This document shows, piece after piece, positions 9,444 to 18,392 of a DNA stretch of 52,994 bases. The translations under genes were made by a program, and so were the position numbers. This stretch comes from Methylibium rhizosphaerae (GTDB lineage: Bacteria > Pseudomonadota > Gammaproteobacteria > Burkholderiales > Burkholderiaceae_C): the NCBI RefSeq assembly GCF_006386545.1, contig NZ_SWAR01000038.1, positions 1 to 52,994 of the forward strand, read 5' to 3'. A model generated the notes under the pieces. It searched no databases and had not been told where the DNA came from. It was given only the letters and a program-made list of their open reading frames with translations. Numbering within the stretch: the first letter of the stretch is position 1; every line of letters begins with the position of its first letter.

Positions 9444-10444
9444 CGGTACCTGTCCTCACCTTCTTCAACAACAAGGGCGGTGTGGGCAAGACCTCGCTCG
9501 TCTACCACCTCTCATGGATGTTTGCTGAGCTCGGATGGAAGATCCTGGCTGTCGACCTTGACCCCCAAGCCAACCTGACCGCAGCCTTTCTCGACGAGGA
9601 CGCATTGGCGGGCCTTTGGGACGACAAGGCCGGGGAATCCACCATCTTCAGGAGCGTCAAGCCACTGCTGGATGTCGGCGACTTCGCGCCAGTCAACCTG
9701 CAAAGGATCCACCACTCGCTTGCACTCATTCCAGGCGACCTTGGCTTGTCAGGGTTCGAGGACGAACTCTCGGGCACTTGGACCGACGCGCTGGGCGACA
9801 AGAACAAGGCACGCCCGTTCCGGATCCTGACTGCCTTCTGGCGGTCAGCGCAAGAAGCTGCCAACCGGTTCGATGCGGACCTTATTGTCTTTGACGTCGG
9901 CCCTAACCTGGGCGCGATCAACCGAGCCGCCCTGCTCGGCAGCAACCACGTTGTGGTGCCGCTAGGCGCCGACCTGTTCTCGCTGCAGGGGCTGCGGAAC
10001 CTTGGTCCAACGTTGCGCGATTGGCGCGCTGGCTGGGATAGGCGGCGCGCGGGTTGGCCGGCGCCGGAATTCGCCTTGCCGGCCGGGGACATGCACCCGA
10101 TTGGCTACATCGCCATGCGTCACGGTGTGCGGCTGACTCGCCCTGTGAAGGCCTATACACGCTGGCTCGATCAGATTCCTGGCGAGTTCAGGCGAAGTGT
10201 GCTTGGGCAGAAGGCAGAAGGAGTGCCTGCCATCGAAACAGATGAGCACTGCCTAGCGATGCTCAAGAACTACAACAGCCTCATGCCCCTCGCTCAAGAA
10301 GCACGCAAGCCGATCTTCTCGCTGCGGTCTGCCGACGGCGCAATTGGCTCGCACGCCAACGCGGTAAGCAACGCATATTCCGACTTCAAGGCACTGGCTG
10401 AGCGCATCGCTCAACTGATCAGTCTTCCTACGGTGCTTTTCTGA
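9440..10444 (+). CDS. Long ParA/MinD-type P-loop ATPase, partner of the AlbA-type protein
   Basis: A 334-residue deviant-Walker ATPase. NNKGGVGKTSL (residues 10-20) carries both signature lysine K12 and catalytic K17. LAVDLDPQANLT is Walker A-prime, and LIVFDVGPNLGAIN is the switch II / Walker B strand. It is about 70 residues longer than plasmid ParA proteins, with extra sequence after Walker A-prime and near the C-terminus (RHGVRLTRPVKAYTRWLDQ and following). No ParB or parS-like array is nearby, so plain DNA segregation is unlikely. The ATG overlaps the upstream stop (ATGA, 9440-9443), implying coupled translation. Composition matches its partner, not the flanks. The stop lies two bases before the GTG of the aldo/keto reductase. 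Confidence 0.87.
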   Translation: MTVPVLTFFNNKGGVGKTSLVYHLSWMFAELGWKILAVDLDPQANLTAAFLDEDALAGLWDDKAGESTIFRSVKPLLDVGDFAPVNLQRIHHSLALIPGDLGLSGFEDELSGTWTDALGDKNKARPFRILTAFWRSAQEAANRFDADLIVFDVGPNLGAINRAALLGSNHVVVPLGADLFSLQGLRNLGPTLRDWRAGWDRRRAGWPAPEFALPAGDMHPIGYIAMRHGVRLTRPVKAYTRWLDQIPGEFRRSVLGQKAEGVPAIETDEHCLAMLKNYNSLMPLAQEARKPIFSLRSADGAIGSHANAVSNAYSDFKALAERIAQLISLPTVLF

Positions 10445-10445
10445 C

Positions 10446-11348
10446 GTGAACGTTCATCCCACCCCCCTGTGCACCGGCGGCCCGGCGCTGTCGCCCGTCG
10501 TGGCCGGCGCCTGGCGGCTCGACAGCTGGGGCTGGAGCCGCGAGGAGCGGCTGCGCTGGATCGAGCAGTGCGTCGAACTCGGCATCACCAGCTTCGACCA
10601 TGCGGCGGTCTACGGCAGCTACACCGCCGAGGGGCTGTTCGGCGAAGCGCTCGCGCTGGCGCCCGGCCTGCGCAACAGGCTGCAGCTGATCAGCAAGTGC
10701 GGCATCCAGCTGGTGTCGCCGCAGCGGCCCGGCACCCGGCTGCAGCACTACGACACTTCGGCGGCGCACATCGTGGCCTCCGCCGAGAACTCGCTGCGCG
10801 AGCTGCGCACCGACCATCTCGACCTGCTGCTGGTCCACAGGCCGGACGCGCTGCTGGATGCCGACGAAGTGGCCGAGGCCTTCGAGCGGCTGCGCAGCGC
10901 CGGCAAGGTACGGCATTTCGGCGTTTCCAACTTCACGCCGCCGCAGTTCGCGCTGCTCGACTCGCGGGTGGCGCTGGCCACCAACCAGATCGAGCTGTCG
11001 CCGCTGGCGCTGGACGCGCTGCACGACGGCACGCTCGACCAAGCCCAGCAGCTGGGCCGCCGGCCCATGATCTGGTCGCCGGTGGCGGGCGGGCGCCTGT
11101 TCACCGGCGACGACGAGCGATCGCGCCGCGTGCGCAACGCGCTCACCGGCATCGCCGAACGCCTGGGCGTGCTGCCGGCCACCGTAGCCTATGCATGGCT
11201 GTTCCGCCTGCCCAGCCGGCCGGTGCCGGTGGTGGGCTCGCGCCGCATCGACGCCCTGCGCGAAGCCTGGGCCGCGCAGGACGTGCAGCTCGACGCGCAG
11301 ACCTGGTACGAGATCTGGACGGCCTCGACCGGGCACAACGTACCCTGA
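10446..11348 (+). CDS. Aldo/keto reductase (YdhF-like)
   Basis: A 300-residue NADPH-dependent TIM-barrel oxidoreductase. The AKR tetrad is complete: D51 and Y56 (FDHAAVYG), K84 (ISKCG) and H131 (LLVHRPD). The cofactor-binding end SRPVPVVGSRRIDAL is also present. It resembles E. coli YdhF. The GTG start at 10446 begins one base after the stop of the ParA-type gene. There is therefore no room for its own promoter, and no clear Shine-Dalgarno is visible. GC-rich codon use returns at this gene, so the insert boundary is essentially at its first codon. Substrate unknown. Confidence 0.9.
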   Translation: MNVHPTPLCTGGPALSPVVAGAWRLDSWGWSREERLRWIEQCVELGITSFDHAAVYGSYTAEGLFGEALALAPGLRNRLQLISKCGIQLVSPQRPGTRLQHYDTSAAHIVASAENSLRELRTDHLDLLLVHRPDALLDADEVAEAFERLRSAGKVRHFGVSNFTPPQFALLDSRVALATNQIELSPLALDALHDGTLDQAQQLGRRPMIWSPVAGGRLFTGDDERSRRVRNALTGIAERLGVLPATVAYAWLFRLPSRPVPVVGSRRIDALREAWAAQDVQLDAQTWYEIWTASTGHNVP

Positions 11349-11399
11349 GGTAACGCCGGCTGGCTACGATGCCGCCTCACCCGAGGAGGAGGCATCGCC

Positions 11400-12374
11400 A
11401 TGACCAAGAACCGCCCCGTGCGCTGGGGCCTGATCGGCGCCGCGCGCATTGCCGAGCGTGCCCTGGTGCCGGCGTTTCGCCGCAACGGCAGCCATATCGT
11501 CGCGGTGGGCTGCCGCGACCCGCAGCGCGGCACGGCTTTCGCGCAGCGCCTGGACATCGCCGAGGCGCAGACCTACGAGGCCGTGGTGGCGCGGCCCGAC
11601 ATCGACGCGGTCTACATCGGCTTGCACAACGGCGGCCACCTGCCATGGACGCTGGCGGCGCTGGCCGCCGGCAAGCACGTGCTGTGCGAGAAGCCGCTCG
11701 GTCTCGACGCGGGCGAGGTGCGGCAGATGCAGGCGGCCGAGCGCGCCGCGGGCAGACTGGTCTGCGAAGCCTTCATGTACCGCTTCCATCCGCAGGCCGA
11801 GCGGCTGCGCGCCCTGGTGGCCGGCGGCGCAGTGGGCACCCCGCGGCTGCTGCGCGGCAGCTTCGGCGCGCCGCTCGCCGACCCCGCCGACTGCCGCTTC
11901 GACCCAGCCATCGGCGGTGGCGCGCTGTACGACGTGGGTTGCTACCCGCTGAACCTGATGCGGCTGGTCATGGGCCGCGAACCCGAGGCGCTGGCCTTCA
12001 CCGCGCAGTGCACCGACCGCGGCGTGGACCATGCCGGCCATGCGGTGCTGCGTTTCGCCGGCGACGGCCCGGCCGAGGCGCTGGCCCACCTGGACTGCGG
12101 CTTCAGCCTGGCCTTCGAAACCAGCTTCGAGGTGCTGGGCAGCGAGGGCGTGGCCCGGCTCGACCAGCCCTTCGTCTGCCGCGACGTCGAGACACGGCTG
12201 CACTGGCGCAATGCCGGCGGCGAGCACGTCGAGCGTTTCGAGCCCTGCGACCCCTATGCCCTGATGGTGCGGCACTTCGAGGGCGCCATGCGCGGCGAGC
12301 ACCCGCTGCGCTGGGGGCTCGACGACGCGCTGCGGCAGGCCCTGCTGATCGACGCGCTCCTTGCGCTGCGCTGA
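11400..12374 (+). CDS. Gfo/Idh/MocA family oxidoreductase
   Basis: A 324-residue NAD(P)-dependent dehydrogenase. The N-terminal Rossmann domain begins RWGLIGAARIAE, and the diagnostic EKP motif is in VLCEKPLGLDAGEV. The C-terminal alpha/beta domain contains GGGALYDVGCYPLNLMR with the Asp/His-type active-site region typical of the family. A strong CGAGGAGGAGG Shine-Dalgarno precedes the ATG, and a GGCTACGAT -10-like element lies about 30 bases upstream. Members oxidise sugars, inositols or dihydrodiols; nothing here fixes the substrate. It follows the aldo/keto reductase by 51 bases and may be cotranscribed. Confidence 0.9.
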   Translation: MTKNRPVRWGLIGAARIAERALVPAFRRNGSHIVAVGCRDPQRGTAFAQRLDIAEAQTYEAVVARPDIDAVYIGLHNGGHLPWTLAALAAGKHVLCEKPLGLDAGEVRQMQAAERAAGRLVCEAFMYRFHPQAERLRALVAGGAVGTPRLLRGSFGAPLADPADCRFDPAIGGGALYDVGCYPLNLMRLVMGREPEALAFTAQCTDRGVDHAGHAVLRFAGDGPAEALAHLDCGFSLAFETSFEVLGSEGVARLDQPFVCRDVETRLHWRNAGGEHVERFEPCDPYALMVRHFEGAMRGEHPLRWGLDDALRQALLIDALLALR

Positions 12375-12485
12375 CTGCACCCCGGCCGCGGATCGGTGCA
12401 GGCCCCTGGCCGCGGCCGCCGGGGCTGGTTCATACTCGCGCACACGTTGCCGCCGGGGACGCCCCGTGCGCCGGCGGACCACCCC

Positions 12486-15400
12486 ATGACCCGCAGCACG
12501 ACGCCCACCCTCCTTGCGCAGTTGCTGATCACCTTCGTTGCCTATGCCGCGACCGGCTTCGCCGCGCTGGCCCTGGCAATACCCCCGAGCTATGCATCGC
12601 CGCTGTATCCGTCGGCCGGCATCGGCCTGGCGTTCCTGCTGGCCTGGGGCAATCGCATGGCGGTGGGCGTGGGGCTGGGCGCCTTCGCGATCAACTTCTG
12701 GCTGAGCTACGACCGCAGTGCAGCCGGCAGCAGCGTCTGGCTGCTGCCGACGGTCATTGCGGCGGGCGCCGCGCTGCAGGCCTGGGTCGGCGCGGCGTTG
12801 GCGCGGCGCCATGTCGCATGGCCGCTGCGGCTCGAAGCGCCGGCCGACATCGCCCGCTTCCTGCTGCTGGTCGGCCCGCTCGCCTGCCTGGTGAGCTCGA
12901 GCATCGCCGTCACCGCGCTGTGGTGGTCCGGCACGCTGGGCGTCGAGCATCTCGCGCTCACCTGGGGCACCTGGTGGGGCGGCGACACGCTGGGCGTGCT
13001 GATCGGCGCGCCGATCCTGCTCACGCTCATCGGCCGCCCGCGCGAGGACTGGGCGCCGCGGCGCACGACGGTGGGCCTGCCGCTGGCGGCGGTGACGGCC
13101 CTGCTGGCCATGGCCATCCTGCAGGTGAGCCGCTGGGATTCGCAGCGCCTGGAGGCGAACTTCCAGCGCGACGCCGGCAACATCACCAACACGGTGACGC
13201 TGCGCATGCAGTCACACCTCGACGCCCTGGACGCCGCGCACGGGCTGTACTTCGCTTCCGAAGACGTGACGCGCGAGGAGTTCGCACGTTTCGCGCAGCC
13301 TTGGCTGGCCAAGCTGCCCAGCATGCAGGCCATCGGCTTCCACCAGCATGTGCTGCGCGAGGACCTGCCCGCGTTCGAGGCGCGGGTGCGCGCCGAGGGC
13401 AGGGCCAGCTACCGGGTATTCGACCGACCGAACAGCACGCCACCCACCGGCAGCGAAGTGTTCGCGATGCGCTACATCGAACCGGCGCGGGGCAACATCG
13501 ACGCGCTCGGCGTCAACGTGCTCAGCATCCCGGCCGCCCGGGTGGCCATCGAGGCCACCCGCCGTCTCGACAGGTCGGTCGCCACTGCGGCGTTCCGCCT
13601 CACCCAGGACGCCAGCACCGACCAGGCGGGCGTGGTGGTGTACCGCGCGATCTACAGAGGCTCGCCCACCACGCCCCAGCAGCGCGAGGCGGCGGCCATC
13701 GGGCTGGTGTTCGTGACGCTGCGCATGGACGATGCCCTGCGCTCGCTGATGCAGGGCGCCCCGGCTTATCTCAACGTCTGCCTGCTCGACGACGACCCCG
13801 CCGCGCCGCGCCGGCGCCTGGCCGGCCCGCCCGACTGCGAGCGCGCGACGCCGGGCTCCGAAGCGCTGCGCAAGGAGGCGCGCCTGCCGTTCGCCGAGCG
13901 GCAGTGGACGCTGCGGGTGACCGCCGACCCGGGCGCCGCGACCGACCCGGGCGTCTGGAACGCATGGCTGTTCTCCATCGTCGGGCTGTTCGCGACCTCC
14001 ATGCTCGGCGCGCTGCTGCTCACGATGACCGGGCATACGCGACGCGTCGAAGGTGCGGTGCGCGACCGCACCGCCCGGCTCGAGTCGGAGATGCGCGAAC
14101 GCCAGGTCACCGAGGCGGCTTTGCGCGAAAGCGAGCAGCGCTTCCGCAGCATCTTCAACTCGGTGCCCATCGGCGTGGTCTACACCGACCTGCAGGGCCG
14201 GGTGCGCCAGCCCAACGCCGCCTACTGCCGGCTCACCGGCTACAGCCATGAAGAGCTGGTGCAGATGGCGGTGCCGCAGTTCACCCACCCGGACGATCAC
14301 GTCGCCGACACCGAGTTCTTCGGGCGCCTCGTGCGTGGCGAGATCCCGATGTACAAGCGCCACAAGCGCTATGTCACGAAGGACGGCCGCACGGTGTGGG
14401 TCAACGTGTCGGTGGCGCTGCTGCGCGATGCCGAGGGCACGCCGCATCGCACCGTCGGCGTGGTGGAAGACATCACCGAGCACCTGCGGCTGCGCGAAGC
14501 CGAGCAGGCCCGCGAGGCGGCCGAGGCATCCAACCGCGCCAAGAGCGACTTCCTGTCGCGCATGAGCCATGAGCTGCGCACGCCGCTGAATGCGATGCTG
14601 GGCTTCGCCCAGCTCATGAACATGGACGAACGCACGCCGCTGTCGCAGCGGCAGCAGCAGTGGGTGAGCCAGATCCAGCGCGCCGGCTGGCACCTGCTCG
14701 AAATGATCAACGACGTGCTGGACCTGTCGCGCATCGAGGCCGGCACGGTGAAGCTGCTGATCGAGCCGCTCGACGTGGCCGAGATCGTGCGCGCTTCGGT
14801 CGCGCTGGTGGAGGCCGAGGCGGCCAAGCGAGGGCTGCGCATCGAAGTGGCGCCGGCGTCGCCGCCCGGTGCACTGCTGGCGGTCAACGGCGACGCCACG
14901 CGGGTCAAGCAGATTCTCACCAACCTGCTGTCGAACGCGGTCAAGTACAACCGCGAAGGCGGTGGCCTGCGGCTGGCCTGCCGTGCCGTGTCCGACGGCA
15001 GTGTCGAAGTCGAGGTCAGCGACACCGGCCTGGGCATGAGCGAGGCTCAGCTGGCCGATTTGTTCCAGCCCTTCAACCGGCTGGGCCGCGAGCGCTCCGG
15101 CCAGGAAGGCACCGGCATCGGGCTGGTCATCTCCAAGCGCCTGGCCGAGCTGATGGGCGGCACCCTGCGGGCGCGCAGCGTGGAGGGCGAAGGCTCGACC
15201 TTCGTGCTGACGCTGCCGCGTGCGCTCGACCCCGACACCCTGCCCTCGGGGCTCGACGAGATCGCCAGTACCGGCGACCCCGGCTACCACCGCCGCCGCG
15301 TCTGCTACATCGAGGACAACGAGACCAATGCCGAGGTGATGCGCGGCATCCTGCAGCAGCGCCCGCAGGTCGAGCTGGAGATCTCGCCGACCGGGCTGGA

Positions 15401-15677
15401 CGGCCTGGCACGTGTGAAGCAGCGCCGGCCCGACCTGGTGCTGCTGGACATGCACCTGCCCGACATCGACGGCCTGGAGCTCCTGCGCCACCTGCAGTCC
15501 GATCCGCAGACCGCCAGCGTGCCGGTGGTGGTGGTGTCGGCCGACGCTCTGGCCGGGCAGATCGAAGAGGCGCTGAAGGCCGGCGCCCGGCGCTACCTCA
15601 CCAAGCCGGTCAGCGTGAACGAGCTGCTCACCGTGGTCGACGAGGTCCTCGAACAGCAGGACACGATGTTCGGGTAG
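12486..15677 (+). CDS. MASE1-CHASE-PAS hybrid sensor histidine kinase with receiver domain
   Basis: A 1063-residue inner-membrane hybrid kinase. Order: MASE1-type multi-helix membrane sensor (about 10-215); periplasmic CHASE domain (about 235-480, SMQAIGFHQHVLRED); a further transmembrane helix (495-514); PAS (550-665, SIFNSVPIGVVYTDLQG); HisKA with phospho-acceptor H695 (SRMSHELRTP); HATPase with N-box NLLSNAVKYN, G1 DTGLGM and G2 GTGIGL; receiver domain (938-1058) with phospho-acceptor D988 (VLLDMHLP) and conserved K1040. The start MTRSTTPTLL lies just before the first helix; an in-frame start 90 bases upstream is less likely. No response regulator with a DNA-binding or GGDEF output is adjacent, so its target is unknown. 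CHASE domains sense small molecules such as cytokinin-like ligands or peptides. Confidence 0.93.
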   Translation: MTRSTTPTLLAQLLITFVAYAATGFAALALAIPPSYASPLYPSAGIGLAFLLAWGNRMAVGVGLGAFAINFWLSYDRSAAGSSVWLLPTVIAAGAALQAWVGAALARRHVAWPLRLEAPADIARFLLLVGPLACLVSSSIAVTALWWSGTLGVEHLALTWGTWWGGDTLGVLIGAPILLTLIGRPREDWAPRRTTVGLPLAAVTALLAMAILQVSRWDSQRLEANFQRDAGNITNTVTLRMQSHLDALDAAHGLYFASEDVTREEFARFAQPWLAKLPSMQAIGFHQHVLREDLPAFEARVRAEGRASYRVFDRPNSTPPTGSEVFAMRYIEPARGNIDALGVNVLSIPAARVAIEATRRLDRSVATAAFRLTQDASTDQAGVVVYRAIYRGSPTTPQQREAAAIGLVFVTLRMDDALRSLMQGAPAYLNVCLLDDDPAAPRRRLAGPPDCERATPGSEALRKEARLPFAERQWTLRVTADPGAATDPGVWNAWLFSIVGLFATSMLGALLLTMTGHTRRVEGAVRDRTARLESEMRERQVTEAALRESEQRFRSIFNSVPIGVVYTDLQGRVRQPNAAYCRLTGYSHEELVQMAVPQFTHPDDHVADTEFFGRLVRGEIPMYKRHKRYVTKDGRTVWVNVSVALLRDAEGTPHRTVGVVEDITEHLRLREAEQAREAAEASNRAKSDFLSRMSHELRTPLNAMLGFAQLMNMDERTPLSQRQQQWVSQIQRAGWHLLEMINDVLDLSRIEAGTVKLLIEPLDVAEIVRASVALVEAEAAKRGLRIEVAPASPPGALLAVNGDATRVKQILTNLLSNAVKYNREGGGLRLACRAVSDGSVEVEVSDTGLGMSEAQLADLFQPFNRLGRERSGQEGTGIGLVISKRLAELMGGTLRARSVEGEGSTFVLTLPRALDPDTLPSGLDEIASTGDPGYHRRRVCYIEDNETNAEVMRGILQQRPQVELEISPTGLDGLARVKQRRPDLVLLDMHLPDIDGLELLRHLQSDPQTASVPVVVVSADALAGQIEEALKAGARRYLTKPVSVNELLTVVDEVLEQQDTMFG

Positions 15678-15747
15678 GCCCGGCGCCACCTTGGCAGTCG
15701 CGCCCTGCGCTGCCACACTCGCTGCCTTTCGTGTTCCGACCCCGACC

Positions 15748-17610
15748 ATGAAACTTCGCCATGGCGCCCACAAGGCGCTGACCGCCAGCCTGACCCTGGC
15801 CGCCCTGCTGGCCGCCGCCTCCGTGCCGGCCGCCGGCGCCGAACCGGCCCGCAACACCCAGGCGCCGAAGTCCGCCGCCGCGCGGCTCCACGCCCTGTTC
15901 GACGCGGACTGGCAGTGGACCCTGCGCACCTTTCCCGAACTGGCCACCCGGGTGGGCGACCATCGCTACGACGACCGCCTGACCGACGAGTCGCCTGCCG
16001 CGCTGGATGCTCAGGACCGTCACGCGCGCGAGGTGCTGGCCCGGCTCAAGGCCATCCCGCGCGAGTCGCTGCCGGCCGAGGACCGCGTGTCCTACGACGT
16101 CTTCCGCCACCGCGCCGAAAGCGCCGTCGAAGGCCAGCGCTTCCCGCAGCTGCGCTGGATGGCCCTCACCGCGATGGAAGGGCTGCACATCGACCTTCCG
16201 CAGACCGTGCAGGACATGCCGCTGCGCACCGAGCGCGACGTGCGCAACCTGCTGGCCCGCCTGCGGCTGTATCCGTCGCGGGTGGACCAGACCCTGGTGC
16301 TGCTGCGCCGGGGGCTCGATTCCGGCTGGGTCACCTTCCGCGCCTCGATGGAACGGGTGGTGCCGCAGATCGAAGGCCAGCTGGCGGACGACCCGCGCAA
16401 GAGCCCGCTGTTCGAGCCCTTCACCCGGCTGCCGGCCGACCTGCCCGCCGCCCGCCGCGCCGAACTCGCGGCCGCCGCGGAACAGGTGCTGCGCGAGCAC
16501 ACCCTGCCGGCGCTGCGCCGCCTGCGGCAGTTCGTCGTCGACGACTACCTGCCCAAGGCGCCCGCCAACGGCGCCCTGAGCGCCTACCCGGGCGGCCGCG
16601 AGCTGTATGCGTACTTGGTGCGCCAGCAGACCACCACCGAGCTGTCTGCGCAGGCCATACACGACCTCGGCCTGAAGGAAGTGGCCCGCCTGCGCGGCGA
16701 AATGGAAGCGCTGATGCACCGCACCGGCTTTGCCGGCAGCTTCGAGCAGTTCGTGCAGTTCCTCAACACCGACCCGCGCTTCTTCCACAAGGACGCCGCG
16801 GCGCTGCTGGCCGGCTACCGCGACATCGCAAAGCGTGTCGACCCGGAGCTGCCCAAGCTGTTTGCCGAGCTGCCACGCCAGCCGTACGGCATCCGGCCCA
16901 TGCCGGCCTACCAGGGCGAGGGCCAGGCCGAGTACTACTCGGGCGGTGCCGCCGACGGCTCGCGCGCCGGCTGGTTCAACGCCAACGTGCTGGCGCTGGC
17001 CAACCGGCCGATCTGGGAAATGGAAGCACTGTTCCTGCACGAGGCCGTGCCCGGACATCACCTGCAGTCGGCCCGCGCCCAGGAGCAGACGCGCCTGCCC
17101 CACTTCCGCCGCAACGACTGGTACGTGGCCTATGGCGAAGGCTGGGCCCTGTATGCCGAGTCGCTCGGCGAGGCGCTCGGGCTTTACACCGACCCGTACA
17201 GCAAGTACGGCCAGCTGCGCATGGAGATCTGGCGCGCCGCGCGCCTGGTGGTGGACACCGGCATCCATGCGCTGGGCTGGAGCCGCGCCCAGGCCATCGA
17301 CTGGATGGTCGAACGCACCGGCATCTCGCGGGAGGACGTCGAGCCCGAGATCGACCGCTATTACGTGATGCCCGCGCAGGCGCTCGGCTACAAGATCGGC
17401 CAGCTCAAGCTGGTGGCGCTGCGCGACCAGGCCCGGCAGGCCCTGGGCGAGGCCTTCGACATCCGACGCTTCCACATGGCGGTGCTCGACCAGGGCGCCG
17501 TGCCGCTGCCGGTGCTGCAACGCCAGGTAGGTGAATGGATCGCCCGCGAGCGGGCCGCGTCCGTCGCACGTGACCATGCCGCCCCGGGGCGGCAGCGCCA
17601 GGCGCGCTGA
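15748..17610 (+). CDS. DUF885 family putative secreted metallopeptidase-like protein
   Basis: A 620-residue protein with a signal peptide (about 1-31, ending VPAAGA). The DUF885 hallmark is HEAVPGHH at residues 431-438, an HExxxxHH-type metal site, followed downstream by [17 protein letters not shown] with the likely third ligand Glu. Members are annotated as uncharacterised zinc-dependent carboxypeptidase-like proteins in Proteobacteria. The start MKLRHG at 15748 was chosen because the signal peptide begins there. The gene stands alone on the plus strand between the hybrid kinase and hisI, where other Burkholderiales would have hisF or pet genes; see the inversion finding. Confidence 0.87.
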   Translation: MKLRHGAHKALTASLTLAALLAAASVPAAGAEPARNTQAPKSAAARLHALFDADWQWTLRTFPELATRVGDHRYDDRLTDESPAALDAQDRHAREVLARLKAIPRESLPAEDRVSYDVFRHRAESAVEGQRFPQLRWMALTAMEGLHIDLPQTVQDMPLRTERDVRNLLARLRLYPSRVDQTLVLLRRGLDSGWVTFRASMERVVPQIEGQLADDPRKSPLFEPFTRLPADLPAARRAELAAAAEQVLREHTLPALRRLRQFVVDDYLPKAPANGALSAYPGGRELYAYLVRQQTTTELSAQAIHDLGLKEVARLRGEMEALMHRTGFAGSFEQFVQFLNTDPRFFHKDAAALLAGYRDIAKRVDPELPKLFAELPRQPYGIRPMPAYQGEGQAEYYSGGAADGSRAGWFNANVLALANRPIWEMEALFLHEAVPGHHLQSARAQEQTRLPHFRRNDWYVAYGEGWALYAESLGEALGLYTDPYSKYGQLRMEIWRAARLVVDTGIHALGWSRAQAIDWMVERTGISREDVEPEIDRYYVMPAQALGYKIGQLKLVALRDQARQALGEAFDIRRFHMAVLDQGAVPLPVLQRQVGEWIARERAASVARDHAAPGRQRQAR

Positions 17611-17630
17611 AACGTCCGGTCACGGGCGGT

Positions 17631-17639
17631 TGCTACACT
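17631..17639 (+). promoter_or_regulatory. Extended -10 element directly before hisI
   Basis: TGCTACACT is an extended -10 (TG, then TACACT at 17634-17639) ending ten bases before the hisI ATG. Transcription would start at about 17646, giving a leader of only a few bases. No Shine-Dalgarno is visible before the ATG. No good -35 is present, as is common for extended -10 promoters. Confidence 0.45.
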
Positions 17640-17649
17640 CGGCCCGCAT

Positions 17650-18039
17650 ATGAACTGGCTCGACGCCATCGCCTGGGACAGCAACGGCCTGGTCCCCGTG
17701 ATTGCCCAGGAACAGGGCAGCAACGACGTGTTGATGTTCGCGTGGATGAACCGCGAGGCATTGGCACGCACGGCCGAACTCGGCCAGGCCGTGTACTGGA
17801 GCCGCTCGCGCCAGCGGCTGTGGCACAAGGGCGAGGAATCCGGGCACATCCAGCAGGTGCACGAGATCCGCATCGACTGCGACAACGACGTGGTACTGCT
17901 GAAGGTCACCCAGCTGGGCCACGCCCCCGGCATCGCCTGCCACACCGGGAGGCATTCTTGCTTCTTCCAGCTCTACAGGGACGGCGCCTGGCACACCGTC
18001 GAGCCGGTGTTGAAAGACCCGGAGCGCATCTACAAATGA
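17650..18039 (+). CDS. hisI: Phosphoribosyl-AMP cyclohydrolase
   Basis: A 129-residue HisI, third step of histidine synthesis (opening of the PR-AMP ring), cytoplasmic. Family motifs are [39 protein letters not shown] and the zinc cysteine region [10 protein letters not shown]. HisI and HisE are separate proteins here, as in most Betaproteobacteria. The start [10 protein letters not shown] matches relatives. Its stop overlaps the hisE start by four bases (ATGA). The rest of the his operon lies about 7 kb away on the opposite strand, so hisI and hisE no longer share its promoter; an extended -10 lies directly upstream. Confidence 0.97.
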   Translation: MNWLDAIAWDSNGLVPVIAQEQGSNDVLMFAWMNREALARTAELGQAVYWSRSRQRLWHKGEESGHIQQVHEIRIDCDNDVVLLKVTQLGHAPGIACHTGRHSCFFQLYRDGAWHTVEPVLKDPERIYK

Positions 18040-18392
18040 GCCCTTCCAGCAGCAACGACACGCTGGCCCGCCTGGCCGAGATCATCGAATCGCGCAAGGG
18101 CGGCGATCCGGACAAGAGCTATGTCGCGCGCCTGTTCAGCAAGGGCACCGACGCCATCCTGAAGAAGGTGGGCGAAGAAGCCACCGAGACCGTGATGGCC
18201 GCCAAGGACGGCGATGCCCGCAAGATCGTCTACGAGGTGGCCGACCTGTGGTTCCACTCGATGATCGCGCTGGCCCAGTTCGGGCTCAAGCCGGCCGACG
18301 TGCTGGCCGAGCTGGAGCGGCGCGAGGGCCTGTCGGGCCTGGAGGAATTCGCTTTGAGGAAGGCGCAAGCCAGAGAGGAAGGACAGCCATGA
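18036..18392 (+). CDS. hisE: Phosphoribosyl-ATP pyrophosphatase
   Basis: A 118-residue HisE (PR-ATP to PR-AMP plus pyrophosphate). It is an all-alpha MazG-like fold, with the metal-binding signature [16 protein letters not shown] and the second helix [14 protein letters not shown]. The start is fixed by the ATGA overlap with hisI; the frame open further upstream is a shadow of hisI. Its own stop overlaps the DUF4870 start in the same way. Confidence 0.96.
   Translation: MSPSSSNDTLARLAEIIESRKGGDPDKSYVARLFSKGTDAILKKVGEEATETVMAAKDGDARKIVYEVADLWFHSMIALAQFGLKPADVLAELERREGLSGLEEFALRKAQAREEGQP

Noticed and set aside
8238-10444. Plasmid partition locus (parA/parB)
   Set aside because: There is a ParA-type ATPase but no ParB-like protein, no repeated parS-like sites and no replication gene; the partner has AlbA_2/HATPase features instead.
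13212-15947. Minus-strand 911-codon frame across the hybrid kinase
   Set aside because: The plus strand encodes an ordered set of kinase domains; the antisense frame has none.
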